DNA of 64,000 bases from Variovorax beijingensis (GCF_007828835.1 NZ_VIVL01000013.1:1-64000); one strand, 5' to 3'; counted from the stretch's first letter, positions 7,365 through 15,828 are shown. The notes: a model not told the origin generated them from the sequence alone. Program-made: numbers and translations.

Positions 7365-8080
7365 GCTTCCATCCCCATGTACACCCGACGCACCTCGGAA
7401 TCGTTCATCACCTCCAGCGGCGCCCCTTCCGCCAGCTTCTGCCCGAAGTTGATGACGAACAGCCGGTCGGCCAGCGACAGCAGCGCATGCACCACGTGCT
7501 CGATCCAGATCATGGTCACGCCGCGCGCCTTGATGCGCTGGAGTTCCGCCACCAGCACCGCGGCCTCGGGCTCCGTGAGCCCGCCCGCGATCTCGTCGAG
7601 CAGCAGCAGGCGCGGCTTCGTCGCGAGCGCGCGCGCGAGTTCCAGCCGCTTGCGGTCGAGCAGCGTGAGCCCGCCCGCCGGCTTGTTCGCATGCGGCATC
7701 AGCCCCGTCTGCGCGAGCACCTCGTGCGCCGTCCGCCACGCCTCGCGCTCGGTCTGCTGCCCGCCGAAGCAGGCCGCGGTCACCAGGTTCTCGAACACGC
7801 TCATGTTCCCGAAGGGCTGCGGCACCTGGTAGCTGCGCCCGATGCCGGCATGGCAGCGCTGGTGCGGCCGCAGCCGCGTCACGTCGCGCCCCGCGTACTC
7901 CACGCGCCCCGCATCGACGCGCGCGTCGCCTGAGATCAGGTTGAACAGCGTGGTCTTCCCCGCCCCGTTGGGCCCGAGGATCCCGAGCGTCTCGCCCTCG
8001 GCGACTTCGAGCGAGATGTCGTCGGTGACCCGCAGCGCGCCGTACGACTTGCTCACCGCATGCAATGCCAGGAGTGCCAT
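7361..8080 (-). CDS. livG: Branched-chain-type ABC transporter ATP-binding protein LivG
   Basis: A 239-residue ATPase subunit with Walker A GPNGAGKTT (about residues 36-44), Q-loop SYQVPQPF, Walker B LLLLDEIAGGL and H-loop IWIEHVVHAL. The ABC signature is not LSGGQ but LTLLDRKRLELARAL; LivG proteins commonly have a relaxed signature ending in RLELARAL, so this does not imply loss of function. The start at 8080 lies eight bases after the stop of the binding-protein gene. The C-terminal EVMNDSEVRRVYMG is the usual LivG end. Confidence 0.92.
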   Translation of the reverse strand: MALLALHAVSKSYGALRVTDDISLEVAEGETLGILGPNGAGKTTLFNLISGDARVDAGRVEYAGRDVTRLRPHQRCHAGIGRSYQVPQPFGNMSVFENLVTAACFGGQQTEREAWRTAHEVLAQTGLMPHANKPAGGLTLLDRKRLELARALATKPRLLLLDEIAGGLTEPEAAVLVAELQRIKARGVTMIWIEHVVHALLSLADRLFVINFGQKLAEGAPLEVMNDSEVRRVYMGMEA

Positions 8081-8088
8081 GGCGTTCT

Positions 8089-9342
8089 TCAGAGCAGCCG
8101 CAGCGCGCCGCCGGCCGGAATGCCCTTGGCCGCTTCGTTGTTCACGATGTCGAGCTCGTACTTGTATTTCTTGCCCTTGCCCCACTGGCCGAGCACCAGC
8201 GGCGTCTTGCTGACGTTCTTGAACGGGCCCTGCCCGCCCCACTTCACCGGGCCGACCACGGAGTCGATGGAGGTCGATGCGACCGCATCGCGCACGTCGG
8301 CCGCCTTCAACGACTTCGACCGCGACAGGGCATGGGCCGCCACTTCGAACAGCGCATGCGCGAAGCCGATGGGCTGCGTCCACTGCTTCTTCGCACCGGC
8401 CTCGTAGGCCTCGGCCAGCGCCTTCGCGCTTTGCTGCGTGAGGCTCGACGTGAACGGATGCGAGGGACTCCACCACACCTCGGTCGACAGCCCGTCGCCC
8501 AGATCGCCCAGCGCCTCGATCGCGCCCGGGAACAACAGTGCCTTGCCCAGCGTGATGAGCTTCGGCTTGAAGCCCTGCTGCCGCGCCTGCGTGAGGAAGG
8601 TCTTGGCATCGGGCGGGATCACCACGCCGGTGACGATCTCGACGTTGTCGCGCTTGAAGGCCGCGATCTGCGCGCTGAAGTCCTGCGTGCCGTTCTGGAA
8701 GCGGCCCGGGTCGGTGAGCGTGAAGCCCATCTGCGATAGGGGTTTGGGAAAGCCCAGTTCCTTGTCGCCCCAGGCATTGCCGTCGCCGTCGTTGGGAAAC
8801 AGGCCGCCGACCTTCCTGTTGGTGGCCACGGACTTCCAGCCGTTGGTGAAGTTGGCGATGACGTCTTCCAGCCCCCAGAACAGGTGGTAGGTCCAGTTGA
8901 AGCCCTTGGCCGGGTCGCCCTTGCGGCCGAAGAACCAGGGCTGCCACGGCACCACGCTGGAGATGCACGGCACCTCGTTGAGTTCGCAGGCGTCACTCAC
9001 CGGGTTGGCGGTCTCGGGCGTGCCAGCGGTGAGTACCAGGGCGACCTTGTCCTTGAGGATCAGGTCGTTCGCGACCTCGCCCGCGCGGTTGGGGTTCGAC
9101 TGGCTGTCCTTGAGCACGATCTGCACGGCGTACTTCCTGCCGTTGACGGCGATGCCGTCCTTGAAGGCGGCCTTCATCTGCTCGATCACCCACTTGTCGG
9201 CCTCGCCGAAGGGCGCGAGCGGCCCGGTCTGGGGCGACACGTAGCCGATCTTGAGCGTGTCGGCGGCGAACACCCGCGGCGCGGCGCCCGTAGCGGCGAG
9301 TGCGGCGGCGGCCTGCGTGAACTGTCTGCGGTTGAATGTCAT
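8089..9342 (-). CDS. ABC transporter periplasmic binding protein, branched-chain/aromatic type
   Basis: A 417-residue periplasmic ligand-binding protein (Peripla_BP_6 / type I fold). The N-terminus MTFNRRQFTQAAAALAATG carries a twin-arginine-like RRQF followed by a hydrophobic stretch and a cleavage site after VFA, so export may use the Tat route. The mature protein starts with ADTLKIGYVSPQTGPLAPFG, the usual opening of the fold. Members of this group bind branched-chain amino acids, amides or aromatic acids. Placement between the hydroquinone enzymes and livGFHM suggests an aromatic ligand. An AAGGAG lies seven bases before the ATG at 9342. Confidence 0.9.
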   Translation of the reverse strand: MTFNRRQFTQAAAALAATGAAPRVFAADTLKIGYVSPQTGPLAPFGEADKWVIEQMKAAFKDGIAVNGRKYAVQIVLKDSQSNPNRAGEVANDLILKDKVALVLTAGTPETANPVSDACELNEVPCISSVVPWQPWFFGRKGDPAKGFNWTYHLFWGLEDVIANFTNGWKSVATNRKVGGLFPNDGDGNAWGDKELGFPKPLSQMGFTLTDPGRFQNGTQDFSAQIAAFKRDNVEIVTGVVIPPDAKTFLTQARQQGFKPKLITLGKALLFPGAIEALGDLGDGLSTEVWWSPSHPFTSSLTQQSAKALAEAYEAGAKKQWTQPIGFAHALFEVAAHALSRSKSLKAADVRDAVASTSIDSVVGPVKWGGQGPFKNVSKTPLVLGQWGKGKKYKYELDIVNNEAAKGIPAGGALRLL

Positions 9343-9391
9343 GGCTGTCTCCTTCGTTGTCCGTGCGTGTTTCTCTGTGCGCGTGCTGCGC

Positions 9392-10459
9392 CTATGCCGG
9401 CGGCTCGCCGTCGAAGGCACGCTGCAGCAGTGCGCGGATCTCGCCGCGCTCCGCCGGGCCGAAGGGCCGCGGATTCCAGTAGGGGTTGGCGACGGCGATG
9501 TCGGCCGCGCGGTCGAGGTCTGCGACGCGCATGCCGATGTCCTTGAGCGCCACCGGCGCGCCGTTGCCCTGCGCCAGCGCATAGACCGCCGCCGGCGCCG
9601 GCACGCCGCCGAGCGCGCGCGAAATGCGTGCCATGGCCCTGGGCGCGGCCTCGGCGTTGAATGCGAGCGCATGCGGCAGCACCACCGTGTGCACTTCGGC
9701 ATGCGGCAGGTTGAAGCTGCCGCCGAGCGTGTGGCACAGCTTGTGGTGCAGCGCCATGCCCACCGCGCCGAGCACGCTGCCGCAGAGCCAGGCGCCGTAG
9801 AGCGCGTCCGAGCGCGCCGCGAGATCGCCGGGCTCCGCGCGGATGGCCGGCAGCGCGCGTGCGAGCGCGGCGATGCCCTCCTCGGCCATCAGGTCCATCA
9901 CCGGATTGCTGTCCTGCGCATAGAGGCCTTCGGCCGCATGGGCGATGGCGTTGATGCCGCTGGTCACGCTCAGGCCCACGGGCAGCGTGCGCGACAGCTC
10001 GGGGTCGTAGATCACCGTGCGCGGCAGCACGCGCGGGTCCTTGCCGGTCTTCTTCAGGCCGTTCTCGGTGAGGCCGTAGATTGGCGTCATCTCGCTGCCT
10101 GCGTAGGTGGTGGGAATGGCGACGATCGGCAGCCCCCCTTCCAGCGCGATGGCCTTGCCCAGCCCCGTGGTGGAGCCGCCGCCGAGCGCCACGGCGCAGT
10201 CGGCGCCGAGCCGGCGCGCCAGCTCGCGCGCCTCGCGCGCGGTCTCGACGGGCACGTGCATCACGGCGCGGTCGAACAGGCCGGCCGCCTGCGCGCCGAG
10301 CGAGGCCGCCACGCGCTCGGCCTGCGGGCGCTGCTCGGGTGTGCAGAGCACCAGCGCCCTCTTCGCGCCCAGCGCGTCGATTTCGCGCGCCAGGTGGCGC
10401 AGCGAGCCGGCGCCGAACACCACGCGCTGCGGATGGGTGGTGTGGATGAAGTCGTGCAT
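9392..10459 (-). CDS. Maleylacetate reductase
   Basis: A 355-residue member of the iron-type alcohol dehydrogenase superfamily, maleylacetate reductase branch. It is expected to reduce maleylacetate to 3-oxoadipate with NAD(P)H. Recognisable parts are FGAGSLRHL near the N-terminus, GGGSTTGLGKAIAL (about residues 95-108) and PIVAIPTTYAGSEMTPIYG (about 112-130). The MALHHKLCHTLGGSFNLPHAEVH region (about 240-262) keeps the histidines of the family's metal site. It follows the Bug protein gene and precedes the binding-protein gene in the operon. It joins both branches of the pathway, since hydroquinone and hydroxyquinol cleavage both end in maleylacetate. Confidence 0.93.
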   Translation of the reverse strand: MHDFIHTTHPQRVVFGAGSLRHLAREIDALGAKRALVLCTPEQRPQAERVAASLGAQAAGLFDRAVMHVPVETAREARELARRLGADCAVALGGGSTTGLGKAIALEGGLPIVAIPTTYAGSEMTPIYGLTENGLKKTGKDPRVLPRTVIYDPELSRTLPVGLSVTSGINAIAHAAEGLYAQDSNPVMDLMAEEGIAALARALPAIRAEPGDLAARSDALYGAWLCGSVLGAVGMALHHKLCHTLGGSFNLPHAEVHTVVLPHALAFNAEAAPRAMARISRALGGVPAPAAVYALAQGNGAPVALKDIGMRVADLDRAADIAVANPYWNPRPFGPAERGEIRALLQRAFDGEPPA

Positions 10460-10479
10460 GGCGCGTTCCTTCGGTCTGC

Positions 10480-11457
10480 CTATTCCAGGCTCAGGCGGCG
10501 GTCGCGCACCAGGCGGGTCCACTTGTCCTGCTCGGTGCGCAGCACGGCGGCAAACTGCTCGGGCGTGTTGGCGATGCCCGTCAGGCCCTGTTCGCGCAGC
10601 CGCTGCTGGAAGGCCGGCTCGGTCACCGCCTTGCGCACCTCGGCCTGCAGCCGGTCGACCACGGCGCGCGGCGTGCCGGCCGGGGCCAGCAGGCCGACCC
10701 AGGAATTCACCTCGAAGCCGGGATAGCCGCTCTCGGCCACGGTCGGCACCTCGGCATAGGCGGCCACGCGCTGCGCGCCGGTCTGGGCCAGGGCGCGCAA
10801 CCGGCCCGCGTTGACATGCGGCTGGGCCAGCACGGCCGAGAGGAACATCATCTCGACCTGCCCACCCAGCAGGTCCTGCTGGGCCGGGCCGCCGCCGCGG
10901 TAGGGGATGTGCGTGACGAAGGTGCCGCTCACGGCCTTGAAGTATTCGGCCGTGAGATGGTTGCTCGACCCCGGGCCGACGCTCGCGTAGTTGAGGCCGC
11001 CCGGCTGCGCCTTGAGCAGGCCGACGAAGCGCTGGAAGTCCTTGGCCTGCACCTTCGGGTTGACCACCAGCACCAGCGGATTGCTCGCGACCTGGGTCAC
11101 GGGCTGCAGGTCTTTTGCGATGTCGAAGCTCAGCTTCGGATAGACCAGCGGATAGGTGGCATAGCTGTCGAACACCATCAGCAGCGTGTGGCCGTCGGGC
11201 GCCGCGCGCGCCACCTCGGCCGCCGCCAGGGTGCCGCCGGCGCCGCTGCGGTTGTCCACGATCACGGTCTGGCCGAGCGCGGCCTGCAGGCGCGGCTGCA
11301 GCTGGCGCGCGACGGTGTCGACGATGCCGCCGGGCGGGAAGCCGACGACCAGCCGCACGGGCTTGGCGGGCCAGGCCGGCACCTGGGCCTGGGCCGCGGC
11401 GCCGAGCAGCAACAGCATGCAGGCGGCCAGCGCCCGGGAAAGGATCGGAAAAGACAT
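10480..11457 (-). CDS. Bug-family tripartite tricarboxylate transporter binding protein
   Basis: A 325-residue exported binding protein with a clear signal peptide (residues 1-24, ending AAQAQ). The Bug/TctC pattern follows: WPAKPVRLVVGFPPGGIVD, then VDNRSGAGGTLAAAEVARAAPDGHTLL, HIPYRGGGPAQQDLLGGQVEMMF and APAGTPRAVVDRLQAEV. The binding site is usually specific for a carboxylate. No TctA/TctB membrane genes are nearby, as is usual for orphan Bug proteins in Burkholderiales. Its position inside the operon suggests it senses or imports a pathway compound. Confidence 0.92.
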   Translation of the reverse strand: MSFPILSRALAACMLLLLGAAAQAQVPAWPAKPVRLVVGFPPGGIVDTVARQLQPRLQAALGQTVIVDNRSGAGGTLAAAEVARAAPDGHTLLMVFDSYATYPLVYPKLSFDIAKDLQPVTQVASNPLVLVVNPKVQAKDFQRFVGLLKAQPGGLNYASVGPGSSNHLTAEYFKAVSGTFVTHIPYRGGGPAQQDLLGGQVEMMFLSAVLAQPHVNAGRLRALAQTGAQRVAAYAEVPTVAESGYPGFEVNSWVGLLAPAGTPRAVVDRLQAEVRKAVTEPAFQQRLREQGLTGIANTPEQFAAVLRTEQDKWTRLVRDRRLSLE

Positions 11458-11491
11458 CGTGTGTGCCCGGTGGATTGAAAGAAAAGGAAAC

Positions 11492-12970
11492 TCAGCGCGC
11501 GAAGTGCGGCGGAATCTGCGCGTCGACGTTGACCCACACGCTCTTGACCTGCGTGTACTCGCGCATCGCGTCGAAGCCCATCTCGCGGCCGTAGCCGCTC
11601 TGGCCCACGCCGCCGAAGGGCGAGCCGGGGTTCACGCGCTTGTAGCTGTTGATCCAGACCATGCCGGCGTGCAGGTCGCGCGCCACCTTGTGGGCGCGCT
11701 GCAGGTCGCGCGTCCACAGGCCGCTGCCCAGGCCGTAGTCGGTGCCGTTGGCGATCTGCATCGCCTCCTCGTCGCTCTTGAAGGTGAGCACGGTGACGAA
11801 GGGGCCGAACACCTCTTCCTGCGCGACGCGGTCCTGGTAGGACTTCGCACGCACCACGGTCGGCGCCACGTAGCAGCCCTGCGCAAGATCGCCGCCGGGC
11901 GAGGTGCCGCCCGCGAGCACCTCGCCGCCCTGGCCCTGCGCGACCTCGACATAGGCCAGCACGCGGTCGCGGTGCTGGGCGCTGGTGAGCGGGCCCATCT
12001 CGGTCGCCTCGTCGAGCGGGTTGCCCAGGCGGATCGACTGCGCGAGCGGAATGAACTGCTCGAGGAAGGCGTCGGCGATCTTTTCGTGCAGCATCAGCCG
12101 CGAGCCCGCGATGCAGGCCTGTCCCTGGTTGTGGAAGATGGCCCAGGCGCTGCCGTTCACGGCGGCCTGCAGGTTCGCATCCTCGAACACGATGTTGGGG
12201 CCCTTGCCGCCGAGTTCGAGCTGGACCTTCTTGAGATTGCCCGCGCTGGCCTGCACGATGCGCCGGCCGGTGGCGGTGCTGCCGGTGAAGGCGATCTTGG
12301 CGATCTCCGGATGCTCGGCGATGGACTGGCCCGCCACGCTGCCCAGGCCCGGCAGCATGTTGACCACGCCGGGCGGAACGCCCGCCTCGGCCATCAGCTC
12401 GGCGATGCGCAGCGAACTGAGCGGCGTGATCTCGGCCGGTTTCATCACGATGCAGTTGCCGGCCGCAAGCGCGGGCGCCATCTTCCAGCTCGTGAACATC
12501 AGCGGAAAGTTCCACGGCACCACCTGCCCGACGATGCCGACGGGCTCGCGCAGCGTGTAGTTGAGAAAGCCCTCTTCCACCGGAATGGTCTCGCCCTGGA
12601 ACTTGTCGGCCATGCCGCCGAAGTAGCGGAAGCACGCAGCGGTGCGCGGCACGTCGAGCCGGCGCGAGTCGCGGATCGGATGGCCGGTGTCGAGCGATTC
12701 GAGCCGCGCCAGTTCTTCGGCGTTGGCCTCGATCAGGTCGGCGAGCTTCAGCAGGATGCGCCCGCGGTCGGCGGCGGCCATGCGGCTCCACTTCGGGAAC
12801 GCGCGCTTGGCGGCCGCCACGGCCTTGTCGACATCGGCCCTGCCGGCCAGCGCGACATGGGCGATGGGCGTGTTGTCGTGCGGATTGAGCGTGGCCAGGG
12901 TCTCGCCGGATTCGGCGTCGACGAAGCGGCCGTCGATGAAGAGCTGGTGGCGGATGGAAGAAATAGGCAT
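11492..12970 (-). CDS. Aldehyde dehydrogenase, probable 4-hydroxymuconic semialdehyde dehydrogenase
   Basis: A 492-residue NAD(P)-dependent aldehyde dehydrogenase with all main motifs: VVPWNFPLMFTSWKMAPAL, KPAEITPLSS, the FTGSTATGR glycine motif, the catalytic glutamate in LELGGKGPNIVFEDAN, the catalytic cysteine in NQGQACIAGSR (about residue 300), and EEVFGPFV. In hydroquinone operons the aldehyde dehydrogenase oxidises 4-hydroxymuconic semialdehyde to maleylacetate, and its place directly after the dioxygenase subunits supports that job. The start MPISSIRHQLFIDG at 12970 follows a purine-rich GAGAGGA. A long hairpin abuts this ribosome-binding site. Confidence 0.9.
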   Translation of the reverse strand: MPISSIRHQLFIDGRFVDAESGETLATLNPHDNTPIAHVALAGRADVDKAVAAAKRAFPKWSRMAAADRGRILLKLADLIEANAEELARLESLDTGHPIRDSRRLDVPRTAACFRYFGGMADKFQGETIPVEEGFLNYTLREPVGIVGQVVPWNFPLMFTSWKMAPALAAGNCIVMKPAEITPLSSLRIAELMAEAGVPPGVVNMLPGLGSVAGQSIAEHPEIAKIAFTGSTATGRRIVQASAGNLKKVQLELGGKGPNIVFEDANLQAAVNGSAWAIFHNQGQACIAGSRLMLHEKIADAFLEQFIPLAQSIRLGNPLDEATEMGPLTSAQHRDRVLAYVEVAQGQGGEVLAGGTSPGGDLAQGCYVAPTVVRAKSYQDRVAQEEVFGPFVTVLTFKSDEEAMQIANGTDYGLGSGLWTRDLQRAHKVARDLHAGMVWINSYKRVNPGSPFGGVGQSGYGREMGFDAMREYTQVKSVWVNVDAQIPPHFAR

Positions 12971-12982
12971 GGGCGTTCCTCT

Positions 12983-13078
12983 CCCTCCCCCGCTGGGGGA
13001 GGGTTGGGGTGGGGGCTTCATCAAGGAGGGCGCGGGCTCGGAGGGCCCCCACCCCTGCCCTCCCCCAGCGGAGGAGGG
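12983..13078. repeat. Long imperfect inverted repeat (about 34 bp arms, 28 bp loop)
   Basis: The arms are 12983-13016 (starting CCCTCCCCCGCTGGGGGAGG) and 13045-13078 (its near-complement GCCCCCACCCCTGCCCTCCC and onward). They pair with only a few mismatches. Each arm also contains a small internal palindrome around GCTGGGGG/CCCCAGCG. The element fills the gap between the hydroquinone dioxygenase large-subunit gene and the aldehyde dehydrogenase gene, and ends beside the latter's ribosome-binding site. It looks like a REP-type dispersed element. In an operon such a hairpin can stabilise upstream mRNA or damp translation of the next gene. There is no T tract. Confidence 0.75.
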
Positions 13079-13089
13079 AGCAAGTCAGT

Positions 13090-14097
13090 TCAGAACTGCA
13101 CCGGGATCTCGGGGCTCTCGCCCTTCTGGATCTCGTACACCAGGCTCGGCGAGCCGTTCTCCCACACCAGCAGCATCGAGCGCTTGGGGCTGAAGCCCTG
13201 GTGGCGGCAGTAGGCGGGCATGGCGGCCATGTCGCCGGCCTTCATGATCACGCGGGCCATGGGACGGCCGGTGTTCTTGTCGCCGCAGTCCCAGTGGATC
13301 TCGTCGGTCATCTGGAAGAACCACTCGACGCGGTCGTTGCCGTGGATGATCGGCAGGATGTGCTCCTCGGTCGTCGGGCACATGAAGCTGTGCTTGACCA
13401 CGGAGGTGAAGCTCGGGTTCCACGTGACCTGCGAACGGCTCAGGAAGCCGAACAGGTTGAAGGCGTGCACCTCGTTCTCGAAGCCGGGCTCGGGGTGCAG
13501 TTCGGGCTGGCCCTGCGGCACGTCCGCGAAGGCGCGGTTAACCGGCGCGCCGCGCTCGTCGCTGCGCAGGTCGAGGTCGCCCTTCAGGCCCACGCAGCGC
13601 TTGGCCAGCTCGCGCGCCCGGGTGATCTTGGCGGTGTTGTTGCCGCTCTTGCGGCCGTAGGGCGAGCCGGTTTCCTGCGGCGCGGCGAAGGGGTCGAAGC
13701 TCTCGTTGGTCCAGTCGTCAAGCATGGCCTCGAAGGTGGCGCGGATCTGCGCCGTGGGGAAGTTCTCCAGCAGGTCGATGCCCGCGTCCTTCATCGTGCC
13801 GTTGAAGCTGCCGGCATACAGGTCGACCGAGTCGTAGTGGTTGATGGTGCCGAACACGTCGTCGAAGTTGACCCAGCCGTAGAAGAAGCCCCAGGCCACG
13901 TCGCGCATCAGCGCGCGCAGGTAGCTGCCGGCGTCCATGGTGTGGCTCATGGGACGGCCGTCGCGGGTCTTCCAGGTGATGTGGGCGAAGTACTCGTCGC
14001 GGCGGAAGCCGAAGCTGCCGAGCGAGAAGTCCTTGTAGCCGAGCGTGGCGTCGGGCTGCGAGGCGAGGACCTTGGCGAGTTCTGCGGGTGCGTTCAT
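13090..14097 (-). CDS. hapD: Hydroquinone 1,2-dioxygenase, large subunit
   Basis: A 335-residue protein matching the large subunit of two-component Fe(II) hydroquinone dioxygenases (HapD / HqdB / PnpC2 type), which cleave hydroquinone to 4-hydroxymuconic semialdehyde. Family size is about 38 kDa and this fits. Visible features are FRRDEYFAHITWKTRDGRPM, VAWGFFYGWVNFDDVFGTIN, and a late HWDCGDKNTGRPMARVIMKAGDM region. The last is a cupin-like part and probably carries metal ligands, which I cannot fix from sequence alone. The ATG at 14097 is chosen over 14121 (ATGA overlap with the small-subunit stop) because AGGAG lies eight bases before it. It is the second gene of the operon. Confidence 0.87.
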   Translation of the reverse strand: MNAPAELAKVLASQPDATLGYKDFSLGSFGFRRDEYFAHITWKTRDGRPMSHTMDAGSYLRALMRDVAWGFFYGWVNFDDVFGTINHYDSVDLYAGSFNGTMKDAGIDLLENFPTAQIRATFEAMLDDWTNESFDPFAAPQETGSPYGRKSGNNTAKITRARELAKRCVGLKGDLDLRSDERGAPVNRAFADVPQGQPELHPEPGFENEVHAFNLFGFLSRSQVTWNPSFTSVVKHSFMCPTTEEHILPIIHGNDRVEWFFQMTDEIHWDCGDKNTGRPMARVIMKAGDMAAMPAYCRHQGFSPKRSMLLVWENGSPSLVYEIQKGESPEIPVQF

Positions 14098-14117
14098 GGT
14101 GTGGCTCCTGGATGCGT

Positions 14118-14627
14118 TCATTGCGTCTGGCAGATGTCGGCCCACTTCTCCACGGAGAGGTCGCCCTTGCAGGTCTGCAGCACGATCACGCCCGGGTCGC
14201 CGGCGACGCGAAACTGGTAGGCCGCGTTCTTCGGCAGCAGGCCCTGGTGGCCGCGCGAGAGCTTCATCCAGCCCATCTTCCTGCCCTTGGGCTCGCCCTC
14301 CACGAGCACGGCGCCGTTCTTGTCCTTGTCGGCCACGGCCTGGGCGGCATCGAGCTGCACGAGGTGCACTTCCACCTCGCCATCCATCACCAGCGCGAAC
14401 TCGTCGTGCGCGCTGGTGTACCAGGGCGAGGTGCCTTCGGCGCGCAGCGTTTCCAGCACGTAGATCTGGTTCTGGCCGAACACGACCTTCTCGTACGGGC
14501 GGCTGATGCTGGCGATCTCGAAGCAGTTGGAGAACGCGTAGTGGCGCACGTCGTCGTCGATCGGCTCGACGTGCCCCTTCTCGAAGTGCTTGAGCGACCC
14601 GAAGCGGGTCTGGTAGGCAACGGTCAT
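14118..14627 (-). CDS. hapC: Hydroquinone 1,2-dioxygenase, small subunit
   Basis: A 169-residue protein matching the small (about 18 kDa) subunit of hydroquinone dioxygenase (HapC / HqdA / PnpC1 type). It has a single cupin-like domain: FSNCFEIASISRPYEKVVFGQ, then PWYTSAHDEFALVMDGEVEVHLV (about residues 70-92), and a later RGHQGLLPKNAAYQF. It has no known activity alone and forms a heterotetramer with the large subunit. It is the first gene of the eleven-gene operon. The start at 14627 has AGGAG seven bases upstream. Confidence 0.87.
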   Translation of the reverse strand: MTVAYQTRFGSLKHFEKGHVEPIDDDVRHYAFSNCFEIASISRPYEKVVFGQNQIYVLETLRAEGTSPWYTSAHDEFALVMDGEVEVHLVQLDAAQAVADKDKNGAVLVEGEPKGRKMGWMKLSRGHQGLLPKNAAYQFRVAGDPGVIVLQTCKGDLSVEKWADICQTQ

Positions 14628-14723
14628 GGATGTCTCCTGAGGTGCTGGGCGATGCAGCGTGGCGCTGCGATGTATGCACTGTAGGAAACGCGCGGCACGG
14701 GCGGTAGGCCCGAAACGCGGTCC

Positions 14724-14750
14724 GCATTGTTCGGCAATTCCGTCCAATGC
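14724..14750. promoter_or_regulatory. Candidate LysR-type binding site upstream of the hydroquinone operon
   Basis: An interrupted inverted repeat GCATTG-N15-CAATGC lies in the 156 bp between the LysR gene and the first operon gene, about 97-123 bp before the start codon at 14627. LysR-type regulators usually bind dyads of this kind at about -60 to -70 of the promoter they activate. Spacing is compatible if transcription starts near 14680. No convincing -35/-10 pair was seen. This is inference from position and symmetry. Confidence 0.4.
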
Positions 14751-14783
14751 GCAGGGTTTACCCGCGAACGGCCCGCGTCCGCC

Positions 14784-15734
14784 TCAAGCGTCCCAGATCA
14801 GGCCCGGCGGCAGCAGGCCCCGTTCGATCATGGCCGCATCCCATGGCGGCATCTTCGAGAAGGCCTGGGTCAGGTGCTCGATGAAGAGCCGCAGCTTGAA
14901 CGCATTGCGCGAGGTGCCCGCATAGACCGCGCTCAGCGAGAACGACGACAGCTGGTGCGACGGCAGCACCACTTCCAGCTCGCCGCGCAGGATCGCCTCG
15001 CCGGCCACCAGCGTCGGCAGGCAGACGATGCCGGCATGTTCCATCGCGTATTCGCGCAGCAGGTGGACGCTGTTGGTGAGCAGTGCGGCGCTCATGTACA
15101 TCGTCACCTGCTCGCCGCCATGGTGGAAGGTCCAGCGGTCGCGCGTCGGGTAGCCCGAGTACAGGCCGAGCGTGTGCTTGTGCAGCTCGCGCGGGCTCGC
15201 GGGCCGGCCGTGCGCGCGCAGGTATTCGGGCGTGGCGCAGAACACCCGCCGCACCGGAAACAGCGAGCGCGACACCAGCTCGGTCGACGCCGCCGGAAAG
15301 ATCTGCAGCGCGCAATCCACGCCCGCCTTCACCGGATCGACCACCGCATCGCTCACGATGAGTTCGAGATGGATGTCGGGAAAGCTCGACTGGAAGGCCC
15401 GCAGCAGCGTGGCGAAATGCCCGAGCACGAAGCCGGTGAGCGCATGCACGCGCAAGGTGCCGGTGGGCCCGTCCTTGGCGTCGCGCATCTGGTCCATGAT
15501 GTCGTTGGCCCGGCCGACCAGCTCGACGCAGTCGCGCAGGAAGGCCTGTCCCACGTCGCTGAGGCGCACCACGCGCGTGCTGCGGTGGAACAGCGGCGCG
15601 CCGACATGGTCTTCGAGCTGCTTCACGCGGCTGGTCACCACGGACTTGGAGACCCGCAGCTGGCGTGCGGCCTCCGCGAAGCTCTGGGTCTGCGCGACCC
15701 GTACGAAGGTCTCAATGTTTTCGAGGCGGTCCAT
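14784..15734 (-). CDS. LysR-family transcriptional regulator
   Basis: A 316-residue LysR-type regulator. The winged helix-turn-helix is at the N-terminus (MDRLENIETFVRVAQTQSFA then AARQLRVSKSVVTSRVKQLE, residues 1-45). The effector-binding domain follows from about residue 90 (GTLRVHALTGFVLGHFATLL). It belongs to the group whose HTH starts with M-DRLE-I and includes many aromatic-pathway activators. It is transcribed in the same direction as the hydroquinone operon and lies just upstream, not divergent. It is the likely pathway-specific regulator, responding perhaps to hydroquinone or maleylacetate. Confidence 0.9.
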   Translation of the reverse strand: MDRLENIETFVRVAQTQSFAEAARQLRVSKSVVTSRVKQLEDHVGAPLFHRSTRVVRLSDVGQAFLRDCVELVGRANDIMDQMRDAKDGPTGTLRVHALTGFVLGHFATLLRAFQSSFPDIHLELIVSDAVVDPVKAGVDCALQIFPAASTELVSRSLFPVRRVFCATPEYLRAHGRPASPRELHKHTLGLYSGYPTRDRWTFHHGGEQVTMYMSAALLTNSVHLLREYAMEHAGIVCLPTLVAGEAILRGELEVVLPSHQLSSFSLSAVYAGTSRNAFKLRLFIEHLTQAFSKMPPWDAAMIERGLLPPGLIWDA

Positions 15735-15760
15735 GGCGCATGCAATGTAGCGCTTCTGCA

Positions 15761-15800
15761 GCGCCCGCGGGCCCCATGCCGCTTCAGTAGCCCAGGATGG
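15761..15800. repeat. Dispersed 40 bp repeat, copy 1
   Basis: The segment GCGCCCGCGGGCCCCATGCC followed by GCTTCAGTAGCCCAGGATGG recurs with few changes at 49774-49812. Here it lies in the 94 bp between the LysR gene and the BamE-like gene; the other copy lies in a large gap with no gene. Its function is unknown. It could be a small REP-like element or the edge of a lost mobile element. Confidence 0.6.
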
Positions 15801-15828
15801 CCCGGCGTTCGTGGGATCGAAGCAGGGC

